From an uncultured Alphaproteobacteria bacterium (GTDB taxonomy: Bacteria > Pseudomonadota > Alphaproteobacteria > Bin95), in NCBI GenBank assembly GCA_937891825.1, contig CALAHN010000032.1, positions 1 through 60,017 on the forward strand: a stretch of 60,017 nucleotides of DNA, given 5' to 3'. Below, piece by piece: positions 1 through 8,782 of this stretch (positions are counted from its first letter, which is position 1; each line of letters opens with the position of its first letter). Position numbers and translations under genes: made by a program. The notes beneath the pieces were generated by a model. It saw nothing but the letters and a program-made list of their open reading frames with translations, was not told where the DNA came from and made no database searches.

Positions 1-41
1 CGAAGGATCGCAACCCATTGCAAGCCTTCATGATCTTTTGA

Positions 42-230
42 TTCAGGCTCTTAGGCGATGACGGCGTCGCTGTCCGATCCGTAACCTTTGACCTGCTCGA
101 GGACCCAATTACACGCGGGCTTTCGTCCGGCCAGGAACTTTCCATCGTCCAAGGCTCGATCCGGGCCGGCGGCGAAGCCAATCAGACGTTCAAGCTGACC
201 GAGACCGGCGCGACCTTCGACAATCCTGAA
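42..230 (+). other. In-frame coding sequence upstream of the first start codon of the RTX gene
   Basis: The frame of the large RTX gene stays open back to an in-frame TGA at 39-41, yet contains no ATG or GTG before 231. The translation of this stretch looks genuinely coding, with G or C dominating third positions. Its end, roughly IVQGSIRAGGEANQTFKL, resembles the end of the second Hcp-like domain of the main protein (LVSGEVLNEAGGIERSYRL). I infer that this is the tail of another Hcp-like domain and that the gene is broken or shifted near position 39, or that sequence is missing. The other two forward frames also hit stops by position 60. Confidence 0.5.
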
Positions 231-3200
231 GTGGTCGGCAGGGATTTCAACCTCTCTGGCTTGGACATCGCCGTCGCCGATCTTGGCCAGCAGGCGTTCA
301 TGCGCGTCACGACGGCCGGCGGCGCGACCGATTGGGTCGAAATCGAAGATTTCGATTTTTCCTTCGGCCGCGACGCCAATGGCGCCGGCGCGGCCGGCCT
401 CTCGCCAATCTCCGGCAACGTCACAATCACCCGGCCAGTCGACGAAGCGTCCGCAAAGTTCGCTCAACTCATGGCGAACAACGCCGAGGCGGAAGTTCAT
501 ATCGAAATCTGGGACGAGTTCGCCGTCCGATGGGCGCCGATCGCGCACTACAAATTTGTGGACGCGACGATCGCCAGCATCCGGACCAGCGGCGAGGCCA
601 GCCAGTCTTTTGCCCAGGAAACCTTGCGCCTCGACTTTTCCGTCTACGAGGAATTCCTCGTGGACATTTCAAAACTCGAGCCAATCGGCGTCGACGCAGG
701 GCAGCCGGTTGGCGTCGGCGCCGGCATCCGGCTCGATCTTGCGGCCGATACAAAAGGCGCCTTGCCGCAGCCCGCCGGGGTTACCAGCGACGCGACCGTT
801 GATGAGCAGACCGGCGACCTCAAGCGCACGCCGATTTTCAACGACCCTCTCGTCAATTTCGGGAATGGGTCCGGCGGCTTGAAGTTGTTCTTCGAGGCGG
901 AGGGCGTGGACTCCGGAGATGGCGATGTAGCGTTCGCTTTTTCGACCTTCGATACATGGTTCGCGGTCAACAGCTTCGACTTCGACGCTGCAGGCGCCGG
1001 TCCAGCCGCATTCGCCAACGGCATCGCGATCAGCGTCGCCGACAGCCAGAACTGGGTCGGCCTCGACAAGCTGGCGATTGACGCCCTGACGCCCGGCGGC
1101 GCGAGCGGCATATTCAATGCCCGCCTGGCCGCCGCCGACCACGGACCGGAAGGCGGCAGCAGCGGCGGCGACGGTAATATCGTCTGGGAAATCACGGCGC
1201 CGAACGCACGATTGGTTTCCGGCGAAGTTCTGAATGAAGCCGGCGGCATCGAGCGCAGCTACAGGCTGGAATTCGGCGATGAATTCAGCTGGACCGTCCG
1301 CGACAATCCCACCGGGAACCGGACCGGCAGCGGCACTATAACGGCGACCTACAATTTGGCGGGCGGCACGTTCACCGGCATGGATTTCGACGACCCGCAA
1401 TTCCAGGGCTTCGACAATCCCGCCGCCTCGGGACTCATCGGCGGAGCGTGGCAGTCGAAGCTTGATACCGGGCTCGTGTTTGCGGACCCGTACCGCATGT
1501 TCATGAACGTCAACGGCGCAGCCAATCCAATCTGGAACGAGATCACCAGCTTCAACTTCGATCCGACCCAGCAGTCGAATGAACTCGTGATCAACCGGCT
1601 GCTCGACGACGAAAGCATTCAGAACCTGTTTCTCGCGGCGAGCGGCGACGCGCTGCCCCAGACATTGGAGATCGAGATTTGGGGCGGCAACGACCGGTTC
1701 CAAGGTCTGGCGGAGTATGTGTTCGAAGGCGTCCGCTACATCAACCAGGACATCGGCATCGGCACAGGCGGCGCCAATGAAAGCATCACCGCGACATTTA
1801 CCGAATTCCAGCAGGCCGTCGCCCGCTATGACGATTTTGGCGCGATCTTCCCGCTGAATACGGCCTCAAGCGGCGCCAGCTTCAATGACGAGCGCGCTTT
1901 CGCATCCGACGGCGCGCTCGATTACACGCTGTTCGGCGCGGTCGAGGACGCGAGCATCGGCGGCCAGGACCAGTTCATCAATTCCTTCAGCGCGCTCGCG
2001 AACCCAGTCCTGAATGCGGGCGCCGGCGGCGGGTCCGCGTTCCTGTTCCGGGGCGGCGACGTCGGCGATGTCTCCGCCAACCAAGCGGCGCCGCCGCCGG
2101 CCGATGAGTTCCTCTCTATCGGCGCTGCGATTAACGCGGCGTCATCTGGCGACACGATCCAGGTGCGGAACGCGGACGTCGTCGGCATCGACAACGTCTC
2201 TGTCACAAAGAACAACCTGACTTTCGATCTCGCGGCTGGGGTCGCAGGCGCCTTCAGCATGGCTGCGACGAACGGGCAGATGACGTTCACCGGCGCAGGC
2301 GACGCCTCTGTCGCCGGCCGGAGCGGCAACGACGTCATCACTGGCGGGGCGGGCGACGATGCGATCGACGGCCGCGGCGGCAATGACGCGATTAACGGCG
2401 GCGACGGCGACGATCGCCTGGTCGATGGCATTGCGGGCGACAGCCAGGGCGCGGATACGTTGAATGGCGGCGCGGGCGACGATGTGATCGTCGCCGCCTT
2501 CAGTAGCGCCGGGGACGTTTACAACGGCGGCGGCGACATCGACACCATCGATTTCAGCCTGGACGCCTCCGGCGCTACCAATGTGCTGCTCGGCGCGGCG
2601 TTCACACACTTCGGCGCTTCATTCGACAACTTTGAAAACGCCATCGGCACCCAGGGCGATGACATCATCATAGGCTCCGCCGACGCAAATATTGTCGATG
2701 GCGGCGCGGGCGCCGATCAGATTGCCGGCAATGGCGGCGCCGACGTGCTGGATGGCGGCGCAGGCGATGATAATGTCACCGGCGGCGCGGGCGACGACAT
2801 CATCTCCGACCTGGACTTTGTCGCGGGCGCAGAAGGCGCAGACTCAATCGACGCCGGCGATGACGACGACAGGGTGATCGTGGTCGGCGCGACGGCGGGC
2901 GACAGTTATGACGGCGGTCAGGGGATCGATCTCATCGACATCCGGAGCGAGCGCCAGGCCTATGACGGCGCCAACGCCATCGACCTGTCCGGCGCAAGCT
3001 TTACGGCCCACGGCGCGACGTTCGCCGGGTTCGAGAACGCCATCGGCACGATCTTCGGCGACGTGATTGTCGGCGGCGCAGCGACAAACAGCATCAATGG
3101 CGGCTCCGGCGATGACATGATCACCGGCGGCGGGGCGGCGGAGACGATCCTCGGCGGGAACGGCGACGACACGATTATCGACGGTTCCGCGAATATTGCA

Positions 3201-5771
3201 GCAGGCGTCGACACGATAGACGCAGGCGCCGGCGACGATCTTGTCCGCGTATTCTTCGCGCTCACAAATGAGGTTTTCGACGGCGGCGCGGATATCGATA
3301 CCCTCGACGTCAGCAACGAAACGGCGGCCTACACGATTGACCTCTCCGGCGTCGATGCCGAGTTCGTGCAATTCGCGACCTTCCGCAATTTCGAGAATGT
3401 CATCGGCACAGCGCTAGGCGATACGATCACGGGCTCAGCTGGCGCCAACACGATCAACGCGGGCGCCGGCGTCGACATCGTCAATGCCGGCGACGGGGAC
3501 GACATCATCATTGACGACGACGCGTCGAACAGCGGGCTGGAAACGCTGAACGGCGGCGACGGCGACGATATTTTCCGGGTGACGCCCGTCAATTCCGGCA
3601 ATTATGACGGCGGCGCGGGCAACGACACCATCGATCTATCGACCAATGTCGATGAGTATTCCGGCGCGGAAGCGATCAATCTATCGCTTGCGGCATTCGT
3701 CAACGGCTCCCGGTTCGCGGGCTTCGAGAACGCCATAGGCTCGGTCTTCGGCGACGATATCATCGGCTCCGACGGCGCCAACATCCTCGACGGGCATTTC
3801 GGCGCGGATACGATCGATGGCGGCGCGGGCGACGATATCATTACCGACCGGGACGGCGCGGCCGACGCTATCGACGGCGGCGCCGACGATGACACGATCA
3901 TCGTCCACAACGCCCAGGGCGACACATATGAGGGGGGTCAGGGCGTCGACACGCTCGACCTCTCGAACGAGAGCGCGGGCTATACGCTGGCGGACACGGT
4001 CGACCTTGCCGCCGCATTCTTCACCAAGGGCGCGGCGCAGTTCTCCGGCTTTGAGAACGTGATCGGCACCAACCAGGCCGATGTCATCGCAGGATCGGGC
4101 GTCGCCAACGCGCTGAATGGCGGCGGCGGCGCCGACATCGTCAGCGGCGGCGGCGGCGGCGATGTCCTGACCGATAGCGACGGCGCCGGCATCGACGCGC
4201 TGTTGGGCGAAGCCGGAGACGACATCATTCGCGTGTTTGCCGCGATCGCGGGCGAAACATTCGATGGCGGCGCGGGCGACACGGATACCCTCGACCTCAG
4301 CGAACATCAGACGCCGCTCGACGCCCTGACGCCGCTCGACCTGACCGGCGCCGGGTTCGCCAGCTTCACGAACTTTGAAATCGTTCTGGGCAGCGGCTTT
4401 GGCGACATCATCACGGGCGACGATAGCGGCCAGACCATTCGCGGCGCCGGCGGCAGCGACACGATCACCGGCGGCGCGGGCGACGACATCATCGAAGGCG
4501 GCGAAGGGCTCGATTTTCTGGATGGAGGCGGCGGCGGCAATACGTTGTCCTACGCGAGCCACCAATTTGACCTGACGATCGATCTCGCCACCGACATAGT
4601 TATTGCGACGGGCGATAATTTGTTCGACGTCATCCAAAACTTCCAAAGCCTGATCGGCGGCGCGGGCGACGATCAACTAGCCGGCCTCAATGGGGCAACG
4701 GTGCTGAACGGAGGGGACGGCGACGATATCCTGAACGGGCGGTTTGGCGCGGATACGATTGCCGGCGGGGACGGCGACGACACGCTGGTCTTTAACGAGG
4801 ACGCTGGCGACCGTACGAAGTTCGATGTCTGGGATGGCGGCGCCGATTCCGACACCGGCGATTTCTCCGGCTTCCATTCGGCCATTCGCATCGACCTTGG
4901 CTCGGCCAACCTGCGCGCAACCCGTGACGGGGCGGACATGAACGCAGGAACCGGGGCGCTGCGGGCCATCGTCCAGACGACCGGCGTCGAAAACTTCACC
5001 GGCACGGCGTTCGACGACGAAATGCTCGGCGATAATGCGGCGAACAGATTTTTCGGCGGCGACGGCGACGACGCGCTCTTGGGCCGAAACGGCGACGATG
5101 TGCTGATTGGCGGCGCGGGCGAAGACCGACTGACCGGCGGCAGCGGTGCGGACGTCATGACTGGCGGAGACGGCGACGACATCTATGACGTCGAGAACGT
5201 CAACGACATCGTGCAGGAAAGCGCAAATGGCGGAACGAAGGACCGCATCAATACCGTGGTCGACATCGTCAATCCGGACAATGTCGAGTTCCTGATCGCG
5301 AAGTTCGCGCCGGTCGGCCTGAACCTGACCGGGAGCAACGGCTCCGACCGGATCACGGGCGCGAACAAGATCTCCTCCGGCGATGTGATTTTGGGCCTGG
5401 GCGGCAACGATAAAATCATCGGCCTCGTCGGCAACGACGTGATCGACGGCGGCGCCGGGGCAGACCGGATCTTCGGCAATTCCGGCGATGACGTGATCAC
5501 GGGCGGCGCAGGCAACGATCTCCTCACCGGCCAGTTCGGCGTCGACCGCTTCGTGCATCGGCCGGGGGACAACAACGACCGCATCACGGACTTCAGCACC
5601 GTGCAGGACCTGTTGGACCTGACCGCCCACAACTTCGCGACCTTCGCCGCCGTTCAAGCGCTGATGACCGATGCCGCGGGCGGCGCGCTGATCGATCTCG
5701 CCGGCCCGGACTCGATCAAGCTGACGGGCGTGACGGTCGCGCAGATCGGGGCGGAAGACATTCTGATTTGA
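231..5771 (+). CDS. Giant secreted RTX calcium-binding protein with N-terminal Hcp-like domains
   Basis: Encodes about 1846 residues from the GTG at 231; an ATG at 300 is an alternative, and neither has a good ribosome binding site. Residues about 21-145 match the Hcp (type VI secretion tube) fold pattern: FMRV strand, WVEIEDFDFSF, VTITRPVDEAS, then IEIWDEF and LRLDFSVYEE. Similar blocks lie at about 216-358 and 421-535. Residues 625-690 start like a parallel beta-helix (AINAASSGDTIQV). From about 698 to 1800 there are dozens of GGxGxDxhx nonapeptides arranged in larger modules marked by FENAIG. The C-terminus (DRFVHRPGDNNDRITDF onwards, ending DILI) resembles the uncleaved type I secretion signal of RTX proteins. 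I infer export by a type I ABC transporter, which is not encoded here, and calcium-dependent folding outside the cell. No enzymatic domain is evident. It may be an adhesin or matrix protein. Confidence 0.85.
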   Translation: MVGRDFNLSGLDIAVADLGQQAFMRVTTAGGATDWVEIEDFDFSFGRDANGAGAAGLSPISGNVTITRPVDEASAKFAQLMANNAEAEVHIEIWDEFAVRWAPIAHYKFVDATIASIRTSGEASQSFAQETLRLDFSVYEEFLVDISKLEPIGVDAGQPVGVGAGIRLDLAADTKGALPQPAGVTSDATVDEQTGDLKRTPIFNDPLVNFGNGSGGLKLFFEAEGVDSGDGDVAFAFSTFDTWFAVNSFDFDAAGAGPAAFANGIAISVADSQNWVGLDKLAIDALTPGGASGIFNARLAAADHGPEGGSSGGDGNIVWEITAPNARLVSGEVLNEAGGIERSYRLEFGDEFSWTVRDNPTGNRTGSGTITATYNLAGGTFTGMDFDDPQFQGFDNPAASGLIGGAWQSKLDTGLVFADPYRMFMNVNGAANPIWNEITSFNFDPTQQSNELVINRLLDDESIQNLFLAASGDALPQTLEIEIWGGNDRFQGLAEYVFEGVRYINQDIGIGTGGANESITATFTEFQQAVARYDDFGAIFPLNTASSGASFNDERAFASDGALDYTLFGAVEDASIGGQDQFINSFSALANPVLNAGAGGGSAFLFRGGDVGDVSANQAAPPPADEFLSIGAAINAASSGDTIQVRNADVVGIDNVSVTKNNLTFDLAAGVAGAFSMAATNGQMTFTGAGDASVAGRSGNDVITGGAGDDAIDGRGGNDAINGGDGDDRLVDGIAGDSQGADTLNGGAGDDVIVAAFSSAGDVYNGGGDIDTIDFSLDASGATNVLLGAAFTHFGASFDNFENAIGTQGDDIIIGSADANIVDGGAGADQIAGNGGADVLDGGAGDDNVTGGAGDDIISDLDFVAGAEGADSIDAGDDDDRVIVVGATAGDSYDGGQGIDLIDIRSERQAYDGANAIDLSGASFTAHGATFAGFENAIGTIFGDVIVGGAATNSINGGSGDDMITGGGAAETILGGNGDDTIIDGSANIAAGVDTIDAGAGDDLVRVFFALTNEVFDGGADIDTLDVSNETAAYTIDLSGVDAEFVQFATFRNFENVIGTALGDTITGSAGANTINAGAGVDIVNAGDGDDIIIDDDASNSGLETLNGGDGDDIFRVTPVNSGNYDGGAGNDTIDLSTNVDEYSGAEAINLSLAAFVNGSRFAGFENAIGSVFGDDIIGSDGANILDGHFGADTIDGGAGDDIITDRDGAADAIDGGADDDTIIVHNAQGDTYEGGQGVDTLDLSNESAGYTLADTVDLAAAFFTKGAAQFSGFENVIGTNQADVIAGSGVANALNGGGGADIVSGGGGGDVLTDSDGAGIDALLGEAGDDIIRVFAAIAGETFDGGAGDTDTLDLSEHQTPLDALTPLDLTGAGFASFTNFEIVLGSGFGDIITGDDSGQTIRGAGGSDTITGGAGDDIIEGGEGLDFLDGGGGGNTLSYASHQFDLTIDLATDIVIATGDNLFDVIQNFQSLIGGAGDDQLAGLNGATVLNGGDGDDILNGRFGADTIAGGDGDDTLVFNEDAGDRTKFDVWDGGADSDTGDFSGFHSAIRIDLGSANLRATRDGADMNAGTGALRAIVQTTGVENFTGTAFDDEMLGDNAANRFFGGDGDDALLGRNGDDVLIGGAGEDRLTGGSGADVMTGGDGDDIYDVENVNDIVQESANGGTKDRINTVVDIVNPDNVEFLIAKFAPVGLNLTGSNGSDRITGANKISSGDVILGLGGNDKIIGLVGNDVIDGGAGADRIFGNSGDDVITGGAGNDLLTGQFGVDRFVHRPGDNNDRITDFSTVQDLLDLTAHNFATFAAVQALMTDAAGGALIDLAGPDSIKLTGVTVAQIGAEDILI

Positions 5772-5887
5772 TGGAGCGCATAATGAGCGGAATGGAGTTT
5801 GATCTGAGCGGCGACCCCGACGAACGCGGGCTTCGCGCTTCCATGTAATATGGTCGATCAACTGGTCCACTCGCTGGGAGCGCGCGC

Positions 5888-6925
5888 ATGTTTGGAACCT
5901 TGATCCCGACCGCCCTGGTCGGCAGCTATCCGCAGCCCGAATGGCTGGTCGACAAGACGATCCTGCTGGGGAGCGGGCCGCCGCGCGTGCGCATGAAGGA
6001 AGTCTGGCGGCCGCCGGCGGCCCTGCTGGATGAGGCCCAGGACGACGCCGCCCTGACCGCGCTCCACGATCAGGAGCGCGCCGGATTGACGATTGTCGGC
6101 GACGGCGAAGTCCGGCGGGAGAGCTATTTCAACCATTTCGCCAATGCGCTCGACGGCATCGACATCGACAATCCGGGCGTCGTCCCCGGCCGCACCGGCA
6201 AGCCGACGACCGTGCCGCGGGTGGTCGGCCCGATTAGGCGGAGCACGCCCGTTCAGGTCCATGAGGTCGCGTTCATGCGGGCGCACACGGACCGGCCGAT
6301 CAAGGTGACGATCCCCGGCGCGTTCACCATGGCGAAGATGGCGCTCGATGAATATTACAAGGATCAGGAAGCCCTGATCATGGCCTATGCCGACGCCCTC
6401 AAGGCGGAAATCGCCGACATGAAGGCGGCTGGCGCGGACGTGATCCAGATCGACGAGCCGCACCTGCAGGCGCATCCGGAAGAAGCCCGCCGCTTCGGCG
6501 TCAAGGCGATCGACCATGTGCTGGGCGGCGTCCAAGGGCCGACCATCGTGCATATGTGTTTCGGCTATGCCTATGTCGTCGCCGACAAGCCTTCGGGCTA
6601 TTCCTTCCTGCCCGAGCTTGACGCATCGGCCGCGACGGCGATTTCGATCGAAGCCGCGCAGCCGAAACTCGATCCGGAAGTGCTGGCGCGCTTGCCCAGC
6701 AAGCAGATCATGTATGGCGTGCTGGACCTTGGCTCAGGTTTGGTCGAGACGCCGGATATCGTGGCGGGCAGGCTGCGGCAGGCGCTGAAGCATATCCCGG
6801 CGGATCGGCTGATCGCGGCGCCCGACTGCGGCATGAAGTACCTTGGCCGGGACGTCGCCTTCGCCAAGCTCAGGGCGCTGGCCGGCGGCGCGGCGATCGT
6901 CCGCCGGGAGATTCTCGGCGCATGA
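5888..6925 (+). CDS. MetE C-terminal-like methyltransferase
   Basis: A 345-residue protein of the UROD/MetE-like superfamily, corresponding to the C-terminal catalytic half of cobalamin-independent methionine synthase, which normally exceeds 700 residues. Visible signatures are LVGSYPQP near the N-terminus, IVGDGEVRRESY, IQIDEPHL, VHMCFG and APDCGMKYL. The His/Cys pair and the late Cys are the expected zinc ligands that activate a thiol substrate. The N-terminal folate-binding half is absent, so the methyl donor may not be methyltetrahydrofolate; short homologues are seen in catabolic settings. The stop overlaps the next start by four bases (ATGA), so the two genes are probably translated together. 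Confidence 0.88.
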   Translation: MFGTLIPTALVGSYPQPEWLVDKTILLGSGPPRVRMKEVWRPPAALLDEAQDDAALTALHDQERAGLTIVGDGEVRRESYFNHFANALDGIDIDNPGVVPGRTGKPTTVPRVVGPIRRSTPVQVHEVAFMRAHTDRPIKVTIPGAFTMAKMALDEYYKDQEALIMAYADALKAEIADMKAAGADVIQIDEPHLQAHPEEARRFGVKAIDHVLGGVQGPTIVHMCFGYAYVVADKPSGYSFLPELDASAATAISIEAAQPKLDPEVLARLPSKQIMYGVLDLGSGLVETPDIVAGRLRQALKHIPADRLIAAPDCGMKYLGRDVAFAKLRALAGGAAIVRREILGA

Positions 6926-7665
6926 CGTTGATCGCAGCCCATCGCGGCGGCGCCGATATCTGGCCCGAGAACAGCCGGACGGCGTTCCTGGGCGCCGCCG
7001 CGCTGCCGGTCGATTTCGTCGAGTTCGACGTGCATGTCTCGGCGGACGGGCGCCTCGTCGTGCATCATGACGCGACGCTGGACCGGATGACCGACCGCAA
7101 GGGCGCGATCATGGATATGGCCTGGGCCGACATCGCCCAGGCCGTCATCAAGGGTACGGCCGCAGATCGGCCGCTGCTGCTGGATGAGGTGATCGAGATT
7201 TTCCGGCCGACGGCGATCGACCTCCGCCTTGAGATCAAGCTGAACGCGCGCCTCGATCCCTATCCGGGCATCGAAGCCAAGGTTGCGGCCGCCTTGCAAG
7301 CTGCCGGCATGCTGGAGCGCACCCTGATCTCGGCCTTCTCGCTGGACGCCCTCGCCCGCTTCCGGGCCGCGGCGGAGCCGGGACGCGAGACCATCTGGCT
7401 GATCAACCCGGTCACGCTTCGGCATATCGGCGGCATCGAAAGCGCGCTCAAGCTCGCGGCGGCGTTCGGCGTGCCGGAGATCGCGCCCCGGTCGCCCGAC
7501 CTTTCCGCCGCCATGGTCGCCGCCGCCAAAGCCGCCAGCGTCCGGATCGGGGCCTATGCCGTCAACGACGCGCCGACGATCGAGCGGATGCTCGATCTCG
7601 GTCTCGTCGCGTTCACCAGCGACCGGCCCGACCTAGCGCTGGCGGCCCGGCGCGCACGGGCCTAA
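6922..7665 (+). CDS. Glycerophosphodiester phosphodiesterase
   Basis: A 247-residue GDPD-family enzyme (UgpQ-like) that hydrolyses glycerophosphodiesters to glycerol 3-phosphate and an alcohol. The TIM-barrel active site is intact: HRGG with His7, PENS, EFDVH with Glu34 and Asp36 as calcium ligands, and HHD with His49. No signal peptide is visible, so it is likely cytoplasmic. The ATG overlaps the stop of the MetE-like gene. A strong hairpin follows 37 bases after the stop and probably ends this two-gene unit. The specific diester is not predictable. Confidence 0.92.
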   Translation: MTLIAAHRGGADIWPENSRTAFLGAAALPVDFVEFDVHVSADGRLVVHHDATLDRMTDRKGAIMDMAWADIAQAVIKGTAADRPLLLDEVIEIFRPTAIDLRLEIKLNARLDPYPGIEAKVAAALQAAGMLERTLISAFSLDALARFRAAAEPGRETIWLINPVTLRHIGGIESALKLAAAFGVPEIAPRSPDLSAAMVAAAKAASVRIGAYAVNDAPTIERMLDLGLVAFTSDRPDLALAARRARA

Positions 7666-7702
7666 GCTTGGCTCAACGCCATTTTCGACACTAGATCAAA
7701 CC

Positions 7703-7728
7703 AGTCTTAGGCGGAAACGCCTAAGACT
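7703..7728 (+). terminator. Perfect 11-bp hairpin with GAAA tetraloop
   Basis: The arm AGTCTTAGGCG (7703-7713) is an exact reverse complement of 7718-7728, with the tetraloop GAAA (GNRA type). An outer pair, GATCAAA (7694-7700) and TTTGATC (7735-7741), could extend the cruciform. It sits just after the glycerophosphodiesterase gene. No clean T-tract follows, so termination is inferred from position and stem strength. Confidence 0.5.
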
Positions 7729-7735
7729 AGATAAT

Positions 7736-7795
7736 TTGATCGCTATCAATAAGATAGAGCATGGACCGCGCGTCCACTTGGACGCGCCATGCTCT
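7736..7795. repeat. Dispersed palindromic repeat, copy 1
   Basis: It consists of a small hairpin TTGAT-CGCT-ATCAA (7736-7749) followed by a larger one. The large stem pairs AGAGCATGG (7756-7764) with CCATGCTCT (7787-7795) and CGCGTCC (7769-7775) with GGACGCG (7780-7786) around an ACTT loop, with a four-base bulge on the left arm. A second, diverged copy with the same order of parts lies at 30687-30743. The layout is reminiscent of the intergenic palindromes beginning with an AGAGCATG-like arm that are common in Rhizobiales genomes; that comparison is from memory. Confidence 0.6.
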
Positions 7796-7812
7796 CTAGG
7801 GAACCAGAACCT

Positions 7813-8745
7813 ATGCAAGTGGGATTTATCGGCCTCGGCACCATGGGCGCCAGCTTCGCCAGTAACCTGCAATCCAAGGGCGGCTATAAGCTGATCGTCC
7901 ATGACATCAGCCAGCAGGCGGCCAAGCGCCACCTGGACGCCGGGGCCGAATGGGTCGAGACGCCGAAGGCGCTCGCTGAGAAATGCGATGTCGTGCTGAC
8001 CTCCCTGCCCGGTCCGCCGGAAGTGCGCGCGGTCGCCTCCGATCCCGAAACCGGGCTGCTTGCCGGACTGAAGCCGGGCTCGGTCTATTTCGATCTCTCG
8101 ACCAATTCGCCGACGGTGATCCGCGAATTGCATGCCCAGTTCGCCAAGAAGGGCGTGCATCTGCTGGACGCCCCGGTTTCGGGCGGGCCGAAGGGCGCCG
8201 CGTCAGGGCGCTGCGCCATCTGGGTCGGCGGCGATGAAGCCGTGTTCAACGCCAATCGCGCGCCGCTCGACGCCATGGGCGACGCGGTGCGCTATATCGG
8301 GCCGATCGGCGCCGGCTCGATCGCGAAGCTGGTTCACAACAGCGCCGGTTATGCCATCCAGCACGCCATCGGCGAAATCTTCGCGGTCGGCGTCAAGGCC
8401 GGAGTCGAGCCGCTCGCCCTGTTCGAGGCGATCCGCATGGGCGCCCGCGGTCGCACCCGCACCTTCGACAGCCTGGCCGACCACTACATGATCAACAGCT
8501 ACGATCCTGCCGACTTCGCCCTGAAGCTTGCGCACAAGGACGTCAGCCTCGCGGCGGAAATGGCCCGCGACATCGGCGTCCCCGCCCGGATGATCGACCT
8601 GACGCGGGCCGAGATGACCGACGCCCTCAACCGCGGCTGGGGCCACCGCGACAGCCGCGCCTTCATGCTGCTGCAGCAGGAGCGCGCCGGCATCCTGGTC
8701 GATGTCGACAAGGACAAGGTCGAAGCCGCCTTGAAGGCCGACTGA
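7813..8745 (+). CDS. NAD(P)-dependent 3-hydroxyisobutyrate dehydrogenase-like oxidoreductase
   Basis: A 310-residue beta-hydroxyacid dehydrogenase. The N-terminal Rossmann motif is GFIGLGTMG, the substrate-binding signature DAPVSGGPKGA follows at about residue 118, and GSIAKLVHN carries the expected catalytic lysine. The all-alpha C-terminal domain is complete. An in-frame ATG at 7789 lies inside the palindromic repeat, so I prefer the ATG at 7813, which gives the canonical start and has AGGGA upstream. Family members reduce tartronate semialdehyde or oxidise 3-hydroxyisobutyrate and related acids. The substrate here is unknown and may relate to the downstream catabolic genes. Confidence 0.9.
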   Translation: MQVGFIGLGTMGASFASNLQSKGGYKLIVHDISQQAAKRHLDAGAEWVETPKALAEKCDVVLTSLPGPPEVRAVASDPETGLLAGLKPGSVYFDLSTNSPTVIRELHAQFAKKGVHLLDAPVSGGPKGAASGRCAIWVGGDEAVFNANRAPLDAMGDAVRYIGPIGAGSIAKLVHNSAGYAIQHAIGEIFAVGVKAGVEPLALFEAIRMGARGRTRTFDSLADHYMINSYDPADFALKLAHKDVSLAAEMARDIGVPARMIDLTRAEMTDALNRGWGHRDSRAFMLLQQERAGILVDVDKDKVEAALKAD

Positions 8746-8782
8746 CAACAAAAAGCAGAAAACACGTTCGGGAGGGACCGTC

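Noticed and set aside
4677-5870. Long leftward open frame (about 397 codons) opposite the RTX gene
   Set aside because: It mirrors the repetitive RTX codons, has no ribosome binding site or recognisable motif, and the plus strand is clearly coding.
7789-7812. Alternative start of the hydroxyisobutyrate-dehydrogenase-like gene at ATG 7789
   Set aside because: That ATG is formed by the right arm of the palindromic repeat, and the family start matches the ATG at 7813.
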